Of a stretch of 64,000 nucleotides of DNA, positions 21,530 through 33,877 are shown one piece after another. The translations under genes and the position numbers were made by a program. The notes beneath the pieces were generated by a model that searched no databases, had not been told where the DNA came from, and saw nothing but the letters and a program-made list of their open reading frames with translations. Source of the stretch: Dysidea avara (lineage: Eukaryota > Porifera > Demospongiae > Dictyoceratida > Dysideidae); the NCBI RefSeq assembly GCF_963678975.1, contig NC_089272.1, positions 7,913,858 to 7,977,857 of the forward strand, read 5' to 3'. Positions within the stretch are counted from its first letter, which is position 1; each line of letters starts with the position of its first letter.

Positions 21530-24050
21530 CATCACTTTCATCTTTTGCCACAACAAAAATGGTTGTCATCATTTAAGTTCTGTATACGTACACATTACTG
21601 TGATTCTCATTATTTTATAAGTTGCTTTTTTTATTATACATATCCTTTTGGGCACTGCAAAAGATGTAGGAAAACTCAATTGAAAATTCCAGCAATATGT
21701 TAACATTATTTTTTCACACAATTGGATAAAGCAATCGTTCAACCTTCTTGCTGTAAAGTTTCACACCCAAAGCTTCCTTCTGCTAAGAGATATGGTCTCA
21801 TCAGACCATGTAGTAATTTCACATGGGTTGGGACATCAAATAATGGACGGGTGATGAAATGGCTATCATTAAAAATAATAATACGTGTTATATAATTGAC
21901 CTAATATAAATTATTTTAGATGGCATTGGAATGGATTTAAATTGTTTGTCAACATAATGATTTGTCACCGTTTTCAAACTTAATCACTGACAGAACTCAA
22001 TGAATTACTAGTTTGTAGTGTATTAAAAAGAAAATTGGCCATATTTTCAAAATATCAAGCCAGAATTTCACACAACCAGTGCCAAAAGAGAATGTTGATC
22101 AATGTGCCAAAAAGGATGGTGTTCCAAAATTGGGTAGCATGTGTGTATTTATGTATGGAATCATACTAAATATCTTAAATGCTTTACTTATTACTACTCT
22201 ATTGGAATCAATATAGTCTTCAGTTGATTCAGATAAATTGTTTACTGCTATCATAAGATATGGCAAGTCTGTAGCTAACCAAGTTACTATCACACATTCA
22301 TGGCATGGTATGAGGAAATAATATCACAAGGTACTGCAGCTAGTAGCCATATTAAGGTCTTCAAAGCAACTTAAGTAAACTACAGTAGCTATACTATATT
22401 CTCCCTTTTTGTAATTGTATTCTACTCATGTAGCATTTTACGTGCTACTATTACATATAGCATGAGTGAACATGTAATATGACCCCATCTTGTGTATAGG
22501 CTTCACTGACACAATTACTAGAGCATGAGTGTGATAACTCATTTTAACACTTTCATTGGCACTATGACCATTGTCAGTTGAGGTCTTAATGATTAACTAG
22601 AAATGAAGTGGTCGGGTACAAGAGTATTCTACTGGTACACATCTCTAAAATCCATTTGTAAAGACAACCTCAGCAAAACAGTGGCATGAATATTGTTTAA
22701 TGTGTGATGTAACATGCACACCTCAGATCAAAGGAACTCCAGAGGATACATTTGCCATGTATACCTCAACACAGGGAGACAACTAAATGTGCACCGGTGT
22801 ACACTGAAATGTATCCCAGGAAAGTGGTTGCACTTCAAAAGAGCAAGCCACTTTCATCAAAGCAAGCATAGCCTTGACGTGGATATGATGTGTATGCCTG
22901 CAGCCCTCGGGCTTTGCATGGGCATACATATCAGGCAAATCCCTCGTGCTCATTTTACAACTATTACTTGTAGTGTATTGGTGTGGCTATTCACTTGTGG
23001 TGAATAGTCAACTTCAATGGTGTCAACAATTTTCAAACCTTTGATCAAAGTACACGCGTCACAGTGTAACAGTGTATGATAGTGCTTGATGATTACAGTA
23101 GGTGTCAGCAAGACTCATGATCAGCATCACTTCATCTTTTGCCACGACAAAAATGTTAGTAATCTCAAAAATGATTTCAGTTATAAGTACGCATTAGGCA
23201 ATACTGTGATTCTCATTATTATGTTGCTTTTTTATTATTGTGACTTATTAATAATTTTGGAAAACCATCCTTTTAGGCACATGCAAAAGTTGCCACTATT
23301 TTAAATAACTGTGCTGTGAAATTTCACACCCAAAGCTTCCTTCTGCTGGAGATATAGATGATTTTATCAGACCGCATGTATCACATACATAAGTGGGACA
23401 CCAATTACCTTGGGGTGATTTTTTCAGGTGATGGAATGGCTAAAACTATTTATACATGCTAGTTAATTAAAGCTAAGAATGCTTGATTTAGCTATCAAAA
23501 ATCTCTTCTATTAATATGTATTAATTTATTGATTCATTTGTTTATTTTAATTTAGAATGGAATTATTTGTCAACAAAGTGATTTATCACCATTTGTCAAA
23601 CTTAATCGAACACATTGCATTACTATTTAAAAAGTTAGCTTATTAGACAGTAATTGGAAATATCTTTGGAATACTTCCAAGTATCAAGCCAAATTTTTAA
23701 CACATTGACAAGACAGATAAACACCTAGTGTCTCATTTTAACTGTAATTGATCAATGCAAGGGCGGATTTATTGGGGGGTGTTCAGCACCCCCCTCCAAA
23801 ATTTTATCATGTGCTAGCTAGGAATCTTCTAGTAGTTGCAGTATAGATGCAATTGCATCTTATACGTATGCATGGACAATAAAAAAATGGAAAGAGAAGG
23901 GAGATTAACTAATCTTTACTTAGAATTACTAAGAGAGGTTCAACTTAAACTTTTGGTCTGAGACTTACCCTAAAAGCCACTAAAAATCGAAATACTCTTA
24001 TAGAACAGTCAACTACTCTAATAGAACATCCATCATAATGTTTTATTCAA
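21530..24050 (+). repeat. Segmental duplication, copy A
   Basis: Collinear with 61449-64000 in the same orientation and nearly identical, including a 97-codon ORF (22714-23007 versus 62655-62948). Within it, a repeat unit of about 1.58 kb starts twice, at about 21530 (CATCACTTTCATCTTTTGCC) and about 23115, so the segment is part of a long-unit tandem array. The ORFs carry no recognisable domain. Confidence 0.9.
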
Positions 24051-25566
24051 GAAGTTGCCAGTGTGGTTTCTTGACCTGTGCACTGCTATCTTACCATTGC
24101 TCCAAACATCCTGCCTTATACTAATCACTTTCTGAGAACAACTTCTGTCAAATAGTTTAATATTATAGTGAGTATTTTCAGTTGTTGCTACATTGATACT
24201 TGGGTTGACATGCTTAAGTAAAACAGTTAATTTCTTAGCATGTATACAGTTAACAAGGCTGTAGTATCTGAGAACTGTCTGTCTTTGCTTTATCAGTACC
24301 AAAGTTCCATGCTGCATTTATCTGAATCTAGCACCTAATAAAATTTAATGTCATACAGGGTTTGCACTCCTAAACCCTTTGAGCTCAACTTTATAAGTTA
24401 TGTTACCACAGCATTTACACTGTCACGTTATAAGGCAGTTAGTTGTGGCCAATAACTAGTTGTGCATATACATAAGTGACTTTAGACTCTGGTTGTAAAA
24501 AATTAATATGGTGATGGGGCCATATAGTTATAAAAAGTCAGATTGAAGAACAGTCTGTGGATATAATTTATATGCTACAAAGTTGAAGTTATTTTTGTGT
24601 GCATTTTAAATCTCTACAATGTCGACCTTAAGATCCAATCCTGTATATGTCTTTGACAATCCACTATTATGTATTATAATCCAATAGCATTTATAAGTGT
24701 AGTTCTGTTTTTCTAAAATTGCTTACAATGAACTCATCCATCTTTTACCCCCACAATCTTTCAGTACAATAGAATATTTGGTTAAAAATGGCTTCCAGAT
24801 TCAATCTTGTGATAGCTATATTCCAAAAAATTCCTGAGGAAGTATCACCCCAGACCCCCTAGCTGGAAAATTCTACACATGCGTACTCTATACACTGCAC
24901 GGTGAGTGTGTACTTTCCCTCTCAATCCCTCTCTTCATTGTTACTGTTTGGACGTTATAGTTTGAGCCATGAGATTGTAAAGCACACTAGCTATACCCTA
25001 AGCCAAGCAATACACTAAATTTAGTGATCTTGTATATTGATGAATTTATATACCACATAAATTTTATTAATTCGTGAATTTATATAATCAGTTAGCAAAA
25101 AACCAAACTCTAAAATCGTTAAATTTAATGTACCGCTAAATTAAGGTAATTATTGGAAAGTATTGATCATGTATAGCTGCATCCTTCTCCTCCCTTTTCT
25201 TTATGTAATGAATATATTTTTAGTTACTGGCTGTGCCCTTATATATGACAGCTAGCATTACAACTGTTCTGGAATAATGGTGTCATTATTTTCATCATTA
25301 TTCATTATTACACTTAGGGTATTGTGAAAGCATTGTGAATCACTTGGCATCATTTTTCAGTCAAAAATATTGCCAAATTTTAATACTGAATAGGCTAAAT
25401 TTGCAAATTTTTTCTGTGGGGGCATGCCCCCAGACCCTCCTAGATAGAGCATGCATGAGTGTGCTTCGCACACTATAGCTAGCTAGTTGTATTAACCAGT
25501 TGTTGCTTTTCTTAGTCAACCAACCATTATGTTAACACTCCTCCTGAAATCCTAGATCCGCCCCTG
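23758..25566. mobile_element. 1.8-kb element with CARGGGCGGAT termini
   Basis: The left end starts CAAGGGCGGATTTATTGG and the right end is the inverse of CAGGGGCGGATCTAGG. CAATG occurs on both sides (23753-23757 and 25567-25571). It splits the second unit of the long-unit array, whose sequence resumes at AATGTGCCAAGG. No transposase is visible. The interior has a GGGGGCATGCCCCC segment near 25420. The terminus resembles hAT ends, but the 5-bp duplication does not fit the 8 bp of hAT, so class is open. The left part recurs in copy B near 63693. Confidence 0.75.
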
Positions 25567-26570
25567 CAATGTGCCAAGGTTTTCCAAAATCAGGTAGCAT
25601 GTGTATGGGATTGTGCTACATACAGTATCTTAAATGATTTGCTGTTTATTGAAATCGATAATAGTCCTCAGTTGATTCAGATGAATTTTTTTGTTGTTAT
25701 AATAAGATACTGTAAGTCTGTAGCTAACCAATTATTCTCATCACACATTTATGGTATGAGGAAAGAATTATATATGCATAAGCTACAGCTGTATTAATCT
25801 TTTTGTAATTTTATTCTACTCATGTTGCACTGTACAGTACATGCTACTATTACATATAGCATGAGTAAACATGTAATATGACCCCATCATGTGTATAGGC
25901 TTCACTGACACAATTCAGTGACTAGAGCATGAAAACTGACTAATATAACATGATAACTTGTTTCTCAACACTGTCATTGACATTGTGTTCATTGCGAGTA
26001 GAGGTCTTATGATTAATGCGTGACTGCATTCACAAAAAATAATGGTAGTCTAAGAGCAAGTCATATGTAGTCTCCACCTAAACTTACTGTATAGGACCGC
26101 TCAAGACCACCTGTGCCACTCAAAGTGAAACAAATACACCAGAAAACATCTTGGTAACTGTCTTAGGATGTCCATGCCTGTAACCTCATGTTCCAGCTGG
26201 TCAGTGGAATTTCAATAAGGTTTTAGAGCATTCCCAGTTATACTGGTACGTAATCAACTTGTGAAATCAAGCTTAGCAAATCAATGGCATGGCTGCTGTT
26301 CAATGTGTATTGTAATGTATCAGTGTGGCTATCCATTCATGGCCGGTGAATAGTCAACTTCAACAATGTATGATAATTTAAGAGCAATGATTTTCAATAG
26401 TTCAATCAAAGCACAAGTAGAGTATGATAGTGCTTGATGGTCACTGTAGATGTCAGTATCACTCCATCTTTTACCATAACATCCTAAAGTGTTATCAAAA
26501 GACCTGGCAAGTTGATGTTTAATAGTGATAAGCAATCATTGCTTATAATATCATTTGCTTAACTTAATAT
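25567..26570 (+). repeat. Continuation of the long-unit repeat
   Basis: Sequence from AATGTGCCAAGG onward is a diverged copy of 22110-23130. Shared landmarks include ACATGTAATATGACCCCATC and the TGTCAGTATCACTCCATC block near 26450. Confidence 0.7.
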
Positions 26571-27793
26571 ATCAGCTCTTAAGTTGTGTGTGTGTGTGGT
26601 ATGATGAAACGTTAACATGTTTGGTGGTACAGGTGTATCTGCACCTTTTAATATGGAGAATGTAAAGAATATTGTTTACATAGTATATCCATGCAGTATT
26701 CACACCTATGTTTACTGCATTCCATGTTATCCATACCTTGTAACCACGCACACTTCTAGACATGTGTCTTGTTCACCTACTAGCTACAGGGTATCAAATT
26801 CGAAAATATGAATGACATAGCTAGCTGCAGTACCAAAGGGATGACTCCTGTGGCAACTTGAGTATAAGAGCCATACTCAGTCGCATCCCTTCAGTATGAA
26901 ATTCATACTTTCAAATTTACAGTGTATAAGTCAGTTAAAACACCTACGAAGGGTTCAAAAAACAGTAGTGCTTTGCAGTTGCCCTACCTGATGTTCTCGA
27001 CTGACTACAGTGTTGGCAGGCTTTTACCACCTATAAGGATCCTGATCAAAATGCCTACAAAAATAGAGCATAAGGGTGTAGTATAAAAAAAACTCTATTA
27101 TAGACTAGAAGAACCAAAACCAAACTAACAACATTTTAATGGTCATCTAGTCGTACCCACAGAAGACCTTATCTTCAAACTTCAAATCCCGAGAAGTGAT
27201 TATTATTACCAACCAATGACACTGATTGATGGATATAAATTTTCCTTTTACTATAAAATTATGGAAGCAACTCCCTGTAAATGCACCTACCACTACTGAT
27301 TTTTGTAGTAATTTAAGTAACCTCTACCCCCTCTGTTGATTTTTGTAGCAATCCAGGAACCTCTATGATCACACCTGTGCAATAATAACCTCTTTGATCA
27401 CTGCACAGTAACAAAATAAATAAACATTTGCCTATGTTTTGTACTTTCAGTGATCATAATTTTTTATGCCATTATACTAGCCACACAAATATTAAACCTT
27501 CATTTGTCATCATAATACAAATCAGAGAATGGAATATATTCTATTCTAGTACAGAGTTGTAACCTGTTATGTATTGAGGTGTAGATTGTACCCATGTGCC
27601 TTATTTTTGCAGGCCCAGTCAGAAATGTAGTGTCTCTGATCACTAAAGAATGTCACTCTTTGTTACAAGTTGTATCTTTGTCATGGCTTCCTATACATTA
27701 AAACAACTGAACGGGTGAGTGATATCTTAGTCTAGACTCTAGAGTGAGTTCCTGATGATGTAAACAGTTTAAAGGGTTTCATCTTTAGCTATA
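26571..27793. other. Intergenic with repeat fragments
   Basis: About 26895-26930 matches one arm of the 53263-53417 foldback element (AGTATGAAATTCATACTTTC). About 27577-27627 matches the right end of the 50809-51057 MITE. No gene is seen before the receptor ORF. Confidence 0.5.
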
Positions 27794-28831
27794 GTGTTCT
27801 GTAAAAAAATACATTTGACAGATGAAAGATATTATAGTAGTGGTATGGATTTCTCTGGGTCAGGAACCAACCAGGAGAGAGATGATCAAGGCTCTGTTCT
27901 TCCAGGATATACACCCTACCTATCCTTGGTGTTCAAGGTGATTGCTACAACAGATATCTTACTATTGTCTGGCTGGGTGGTCTACACTATCAAAACCACA
28001 AGAAGTTTACACAAGCTTCATAATATATTTGTTGCTAATCTACTGATATCTGGTATGATAGCTACACTAATAATTCTCACAGTTCATTGCTCTATGATAA
28101 TCAGTTTTCACTTGGGAGTGAAGCCTTTCATTAATTATTGCATTCCATACAAGGTTGTCATATGTGGTCCACTCTTAGTGAACAATGTTTCATTAATTAT
28201 AATAGCAGCCGATAAGGTAATAGTTGTAACATTTCCTTCCTTACACAAAAGAATTGTGACATCTTGTGTTGCAGCTGCTGTTATCCAAGGCACATGGTTA
28301 ATAGCTATTATACTTACTTCCTATATAACAATAATTGATGTAGACAATGTCACTAACATTCCAGAATATGGTGTCTGCATTTTTGAAGGAAATGCCTACA
28401 TTGCAGTTGCCTACATTTCTTTAATTCCAGTGGTTGCAGCAGGAATCCTTACCATAATTTTCAATATTCAGTTAGTTGTAAAAGCTTCTTTGGTTTATAG
28501 AAAAATTGAAACAGAAGTGAAACCAGCAGGAACTGACAGCCAGTCTGCAAAGATTGCCACCATGAAAAATAAGTTGAAGAATATCACGCGGGACACAAAG
28601 CCAATTACCACAATACTTGTGGTCACTGCATGTAGTATACTTATTTCTCAACTTTCTAACATATCACTATTGTACCTTCATGGAAATAATTCACAGGCTC
28701 ATCAAGCATATGTTTTTTTTCCAAACATTGACCACCTAGCATGTTTAGTCTTCCAACCACCTATATATGGGCTATATATATTAAAAAAGAATCCTGAGAT
28801 TACCGATGAAGTTTCGGAAGAGATTTGGTGA
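27794..28831 (+). CDS. Rhodopsin-like GPCR, single exon, 345 aa
   Basis: Seven hydrophobic helices are visible: about residues 42-66, 77-102, 118-146, 157-176, 201-228, 273-295 and 303-326. Family A marks: a Cys at the start of TM3 (INYCIPYK) and one in the second extracellular loop (YGVCIFEG) that could form the usual disulphide; ADKVIVVTFP at the end of TM3 in place of DRY; and QPPIYGLYI in TM7 in place of NPxxY. The TM6 CWxP motif is missing. The third inner loop is moderate and basic (KNKLKNITRDTKP). A second in-frame ATG at codon 18 (27845) fits equally well as the start. Ligand and coupling cannot be told. Its unbroken frame in a repeat-rich area argues for a working plasma-membrane receptor gene. 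No neighbouring receptor copy is seen. Confidence 0.85.
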   Translation: MFCKKIHLTDERYYSSGMDFSGSGTNQERDDQGSVLPGYTPYLSLVFKVIATTDILLLSGWVVYTIKTTRSLHKLHNIFVANLLISGMIATLIILTVHCSMIISFHLGVKPFINYCIPYKVVICGPLLVNNVSLIIIAADKVIVVTFPSLHKRIVTSCVAAAVIQGTWLIAIILTSYITIIDVDNVTNIPEYGVCIFEGNAYIAVAYISLIPVVAAGILTIIFNIQLVVKASLVYRKIETEVKPAGTDSQSAKIATMKNKLKNITRDTKPITTILVVTACSILISQLSNISLLYLHGNNSQAHQAYVFFPNIDHLACLVFQPPIYGLYILKKNPEITDEVSEEIW

Positions 28832-30005
28832 AGTGATAATGAACAACATCAACTTAGATACATAACTGTGGAGTACATTGGTATGACAATCTATATTAGC
28901 GTTATGTAAATGAACACACAATAGTTGTTTATGTAATTACAACTATGAGATGTAATGTCACAATAATTGTTATGATAGTGAATGGCCTTTTGTGTTGTGC
29001 GAGGTGCCGTGTTTAAACAATGTCATTAGTAGAGAGGTGCCAATAATAATGGTCCTCTGTCAGGAATGAGGAAAGTTGCTATCACTATTGCTATGGTTAT
29101 GAAATCAAGGCAGTGCCTTACCATAACTTGACGGTGTGTACTATAAGTCTATAACTGCACAGATTTCTGAAGATTTCCTACAAATAGTGTAACATACATT
29201 TTGAGTCAGATAGTTATCATACAGCAGTATTTAAAGCCATAAGTGGGATTTCATACATTTCTCTGTCAGTTGACCAGAATATTTTGTAAACGTCTTCATA
29301 TTTTCTGAAAATGTAGTATATATGGTGAAGCGAGTAGTTTTCTGTATTGACAAGGCACATTGCGTTCATTAAAGAAATGTGATTGGGATAGCGTGAAGAG
29401 TTTCCTAATGTCTGCCCCTTGGCATATTAGGGCTGACCAATTGCAATTATATAGAATGATTAAGGGTCCACATCAGTAACATCACAATCCACTATATATC
29501 TGAATATTATGGTCACTAACACCAATTATAGTTTGAGGTGAATGACTGACATGTATATAGACTCTGACTACTATTTATTGTGATAAATAAGGGTAGATAC
29601 TTATTATACACACGAGAAGGTTGATTTACATGCCAAAGGTCAATATAATTAGCTTGAATCTTTGAGTGAATGAAAAGGTTAATATTTAAGTCACCTGCCC
29701 CAATAAACTTGCTTACATTGGAGGACAATGATAGAAAAATAGAGTTCAACTGATTAATAGCAGCTTTCAAACAAGTAGATTGAGAGCAGAGAGAGTAAAT
29801 AGATTGTTAAGAGGTGTAGTCTTGGTACGTGATCACTACTAAATCAACATGTTAATAGATGTAGTATTGAACCTAGCTATCATAAAGTTACAGGTATCTA
29901 CCGATGTAAGTGCTTAAATACATTTCCAGTGTCTAAATATGCTGACTGGTGAGTTAGATATTGTGGCATAAAATGGGAGCCGCAAGTTGCTTCATTTGGC
30001 TCCCA
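28832..30005. other. Intergenic, no gene recognised
   Basis: Only short ORFs without domains. Confidence 0.4.
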
Positions 30006-30017
30006 GCCTTTGTGACT

Positions 30018-30077
30018 GTGGTCAGACAGGCAAGCAGGCAAGTAGCCAGTTAGGCAGGCAGACAGACAGGCAGGCAC
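30018..30077. repeat. AGGC/AGAC-rich microsatellite
   Basis: Imperfect run of CAGG, AGGC and AGAC tetramers. Confidence 0.8.
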
Positions 30078-30084
30078 ACAGGAA

Positions 30085-30365
30085 TAACGCACCTTGATTG
30101 CGGAAAACGTACCCAGGGAATTAGACACCGCGTAGTGGGAGCAGGCGGTTGGGATGCGGTTATCCGCATAGGCATACGCGGACTACTGTTAGTACCCCGT
30201 TTGGGACCACTTGTAAGCGGCTCACCCGCGATGAAATCCGTACGGTGCCATCAATAAACCGCCTAGTTCTCTGTAAGCACCTATCCGGTTTCTGCCAATG
30301 AGCCCAAAGGATCACGCAGGATCCTACGCGCGGGCCGCTGTGTCCGATGAGTTCAGTTTTTGTCA
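30085..30365. other. CpG-rich island of unknown role
   Basis: This 280-bp stretch has many CG dinucleotides (for example GCGGTTATCCGC, TACGCGCGGGCCG), unlike the AT-rich, CpG-poor flanks. An 86-codon minus ORF (30420-30160) runs through it without a domain. It could be an unmethylated promoter island for the small minus-strand gene next to it, a young transposon, or foreign DNA. Confidence 0.4.
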
Positions 30366-30423
30366 CGTGAGAGCATAATTTAAAATGCATAAAATTCCAC
30401 AATAAAAATGTCTTGTTCATTCT

Positions 30424-30675
30424 TTACACAACATTCTTAGCTCCATGCATTCCAATGTTCCAGTACTGTCAATAACAAAAGTAAGATGATGCAGCTACAC
30501 ACTACACATGTACCTTGAATAACTGTTCGAAGCAAAGCAAGTTCAACCTGAAGAAAAACATACATTACAGTGTATCACAAACTGCACATTACTATACACT
30601 AACCTAGCACATGCCAAAGTACCAGATGTGAACACTACTTGTGTGAATAGTTCTTTGTTGCAAACACGACAACAC
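30424..30675 (-). CDS. Candidate 3' exons of a small spliced gene
   Basis: Three minus-strand exons fit: 30675-30604, 30547-30514 and 30465-30424. They are joined by 56- and 48-bp GT-AG introns and end at a TAA. They read CCRVCNKELFTQ, VVFTSGTLACAR, LNLLCFEQLFK and YWNIGMHGAKNVV. Phases agree across both junctions and the intron sizes match those of the well-supported genes here. The Cys-rich start hints at metal binding. No upstream exon in a matching phase was found, so the 5' part is unknown and the call is tentative. Confidence 0.33.
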
Positions 30676-31442
30676 CTGGAAAAAGCCTATACATAATGGA
30701 AAGAAAATAGTTACACACTATCAGCACGTACCATAGTCATGTGTCCATCAGCTACCACTGTTTACAAGTTGACTTTGACGTTAGCAGAAAGTGGAATATC
30801 CATTAGAAGTTTCTGGGTAAGGTAAAGAGTTTGTTTTGTGGTTGATGTCTGCCATCACGTGCCAGAGGGGTCATCATACTGCTATGATCAGCTTGCAACA
30901 ATCTGGCTTCCAAAGACTGGCTTAATGCCATAGGATTCTGTTAACAGTCTCTGGTGTTTCAGTTATTGAGTACTTGACAGCTTACGTTGCAAGTAGTGGC
31001 AAGGAAATTCCATTGAGATGCTAATGTTGTAAAATATCTTGTAGGAAATCCTAAAAGATAAAGGCAAAATAATTTGATAGCACTGAACTACTGTTGGAAA
31101 GCTGGCTAGACAACTGGTACACAGAGAAACACATTAAATTATATCAAACTACACTAAAACAAGTCTTACCATGAATTTGAATAGTAGGTAACTAAAATCC
31201 TTACGACAGCCAAACAGCCCGTGGTACGATTGCATCCCAGCAACATAGCAGATATTGGGTTGAAATCATCCACTAAGGGCACACGTGAACTTTGGTCCAA
31301 TAAACTGTGACTACACTACAAAACAGCCATGGCTTACCAACCAAAACACAACTATACTTACCAAAGAGTACATACCATCATCACACAGCTTAGTGTTCTA
31401 ACAGAAGAAAGCAGACTAGGACGGTAGTTCTCTCAACCCGGA

Positions 31443-31937
31443 ATGTCTGTTATAATACATAAAATAGTTATTAAAAACAATACGTATTTCACCGTATCGA
31501 TTGGCGAAAACAATCTGAGGTGTTTGACACGATGGTATCCTTCACATCTAGATCTGCTCAGTCAAGCGCCATTACGTCTCAGCTGCCAAGCACCTGAAAA
31601 CCCCCCAAATTCCATGAAAGTATCGTCGCAATCATTGGTATTGAGTAGCGCCAATGTTGGGCCATGTTTAACCCTAGTTTTCTTCAACAATCCGGCTGCG
31701 TTAGACTGTTTAGCGTCAGTATCCAATCACTTCCGTCAAAAAGAAACCGCACGTGATTTTGATGATCAAGGATGGTTTGTTGTGCGCACGCCTCCACCAG
31801 TTAAAAGGTGCGCATCTGTTAAAATAATTCCAGAACAATCTTTAGACCTCGTGTGGTACCTATCATTCTGCTACTGCATTGTGTTCAAGTATTCAGTGGA
31901 CGATAAACGGAAGAAACAACCGTCTCTTCGTTACTGA
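31443..31937 (+). CDS. Hypothetical protein, 164 aa
   Basis: An open frame of 164 codons in sequence that is not obviously repetitive, ending 53 bp before the left end of the 11-kb element. It contains RCLTRWYPSHLDLLS and FDDQGWFVVRTPPPVKR. It has no recognised domain and no signal peptide. It could be an exon of a larger gene or chance. Composition is more balanced than in the repeat ORFs, which is the only support. Confidence 0.3.
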   Translation: MSVIIHKIVIKNNTYFTVSIGENNLRCLTRWYPSHLDLLSQAPLRLSCQAPENPPNSMKVSSQSLVLSSANVGPCLTLVFFNNPAALDCLASVSNHFRQKETARDFDDQGWFVVRTPPPVKRCASVKIIPEQSLDLVWYLSFCYCIVFKYSVDDKRKKQPSLRY

Positions 31938-31990
31938 CGTACTGAGCTAGCGGCTAACATGTAGCTATCCTCAGAGTGACTGACACATCC

Positions 31991-33377
31991 GGATCAAGTG
32001 CCCGTCAGTACCTCAAAGCGCTTTAAACTTAAAGCGCTATAAGACTACCCCATAAATTTAAATTTTCGCGCTTTAATATTTTTGCGTTTTGTACTCATGA
32101 ATACAGCACTTTTGAAATTTATTTAAAACGCGGTCAACTTTAAACCGCTTTAACATGATAGACTACCCCATTAATTCAAAATTTCGCAATTTTATATTTC
32201 TGCGTTTTGTACTCATGAATACAACACTTTTGAGTTTTCTTAAAATTTATTGTGAAGCGCAGTCAACCTTAAACTGCTTTAACTATGTAAGAAGGGAGCG
32301 CTTTAAGAGTATAAAACACTTTAAGAGTATAAAACGCTTTAAGATGCTAAAATGCTTTAAGATGATAAAACGCTTTAAGATGATAAAGCGCTTTAATAGT
32401 TTAAAGCTCTTTAGAGAGCATAACCGATAGTAAGAGTATAAAACGCTTTAAGAGCATAGCTAAAGCACTTTGAAAGACCATGATACTATAGCTGGCTGTA
32501 TAGCTAGCTAGTTTGACAATGAAAATAAAGGTACAAACTATAGTGGGATTATGCCGGAGAACAAATTATAGCTAGCTAGGTGCCAGCATTCACTGAACTC
32601 AGAAGACATATCAGGGGTGGATAACCATGGATTTACTGGAACTACGGGGGTATGGGGCATGCCTCCTAGGAAATTTTTGAAAATAGTTACTATAAAAATA
32701 CTGCATGCAAATGGAAAGTGGAAATGGTCATCATATACAATCACCTCTCTAAATAGCTAGGTTCTAAAGATAACTAGCTATAAGGCATTATTTGATTATG
32801 ACCACCTTTTTAAAGAAACCACCTCTTTGAAACCACCTTTTTACATGGTAATAAATAGCTATTTGAATGTATTTCATGACTGACTCATAGAAAGGGGTTG
32901 ATCCCATATTTCATGCTTTATGTTACCTGGCCATGTGCAGTATCTGTGTCAGTTTGTACCAGACTGTGTGTCATACAACTATAATCTGTATATCAAAGAA
33001 AGATACCATAAAGCAGTGGTAGAGAAGCAGTGTAATTGCATTTTACAACACTCATGCTGCATTGTCCATACTGACACTTTCTTCAACATACTTGCCTGCT
33101 TGTTGAGTATGTAGGGCTATATATTATTTTATTTATATATCATGTTTTAATTTTATGCACATGATTGGTCATGCCCAAGTCTGAACTTTCCAACATTCCA
33201 CACACTCAGCATGTGAAACATGCTCTATCTAGGGGGATCTGGGGGGCATGCCCCCCCCCCCCCAGAAAAGGTTTGAAAAAATGCAGAGATTGAATTTTAG
33301 GGGTATTTCAGGGATTTAATTGATCTATATTCAACACTCTTAAAAATAAAGTGTGTTTTTGCACACCATTGTGTGCC
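31991..33377 (+). repeat. Left long inverted arm
   Basis: Begins with subterminal tandem GCTTTAAG-type repeats (32010-32470, such as AAAACGCTTTAAGATGATAA), then unique-looking sequence with two short ORFs (32538-32744 minus, 32920-33114 plus) that recur, same length, in the other arm. A GGGGGCATGCCCCC segment is near 33240. Confidence 0.9.
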
Positions 33378-33635
33378 CTAGTACATTATATACAGGAGCG
33401 TAACCAGAAATTTATGAAGGGAGTTTCCGAAAGCAGTATTGAGAGTTACCAGAAGCAGGGGTCTGCATGGGGGTGCAACCCCCAGCCGCTGAGAGACTTT
33501 CATATCAATCAAAACTCAGCAAAGTGCTATATTTTATACAAAATTAGTACATTACTTATATTGTTGCATAATTATAAGTACTCCTGGAATGAAGCTAGTA
33601 CTAGATAAAGCTTCCTAGTGGGACAGCATAAGGCA

Positions 33636-33876
33636 TATGTGACCCGGTCTGCGAAAAGGGCTCTTATAGCCTTTCCAATTGCATATATATGGTAACCCAT
33701 AACTTTACTGGTGAATATGGTACAAGCCTACAATTTGGTCACTCAACAACCCTAACCTGGCAGTAGCTGTGGGTGTAATTACATGGTGATAGCTTTAGTA
33801 GATTAGGAGTTATGATTAGCCAAACATGGATAATTGGAAAGGCTATAAGAGCCCTTTTCGCAGACCGGGTCACATA
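33636..33876. mobile_element. MITE, GTGACC family
   Basis: 241 bp with about 40-bp near-perfect TIRs: ATGTGACCCGGTCTGCG at left, inverse at right, each followed by AAAAGGGCTCTTATAGCC or its inverse. It is the best-preserved member of the family in the window and is nested in the 11-kb element. Confidence 0.88.
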
Positions 33877-33877
33877 T

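Noticed and set aside
22714..23007. 97-codon ORF conserved at 62655-62948
   Set aside because: Conservation only reflects the recent segmental duplication; a diverged inverted copy near 60640-60740 does not keep the frame on that strand.
32538..33114. Two ORFs conserved in both arms at 42091-42676
   Set aside because: Identity follows from the inverted arms, not from coding selection; no domains.
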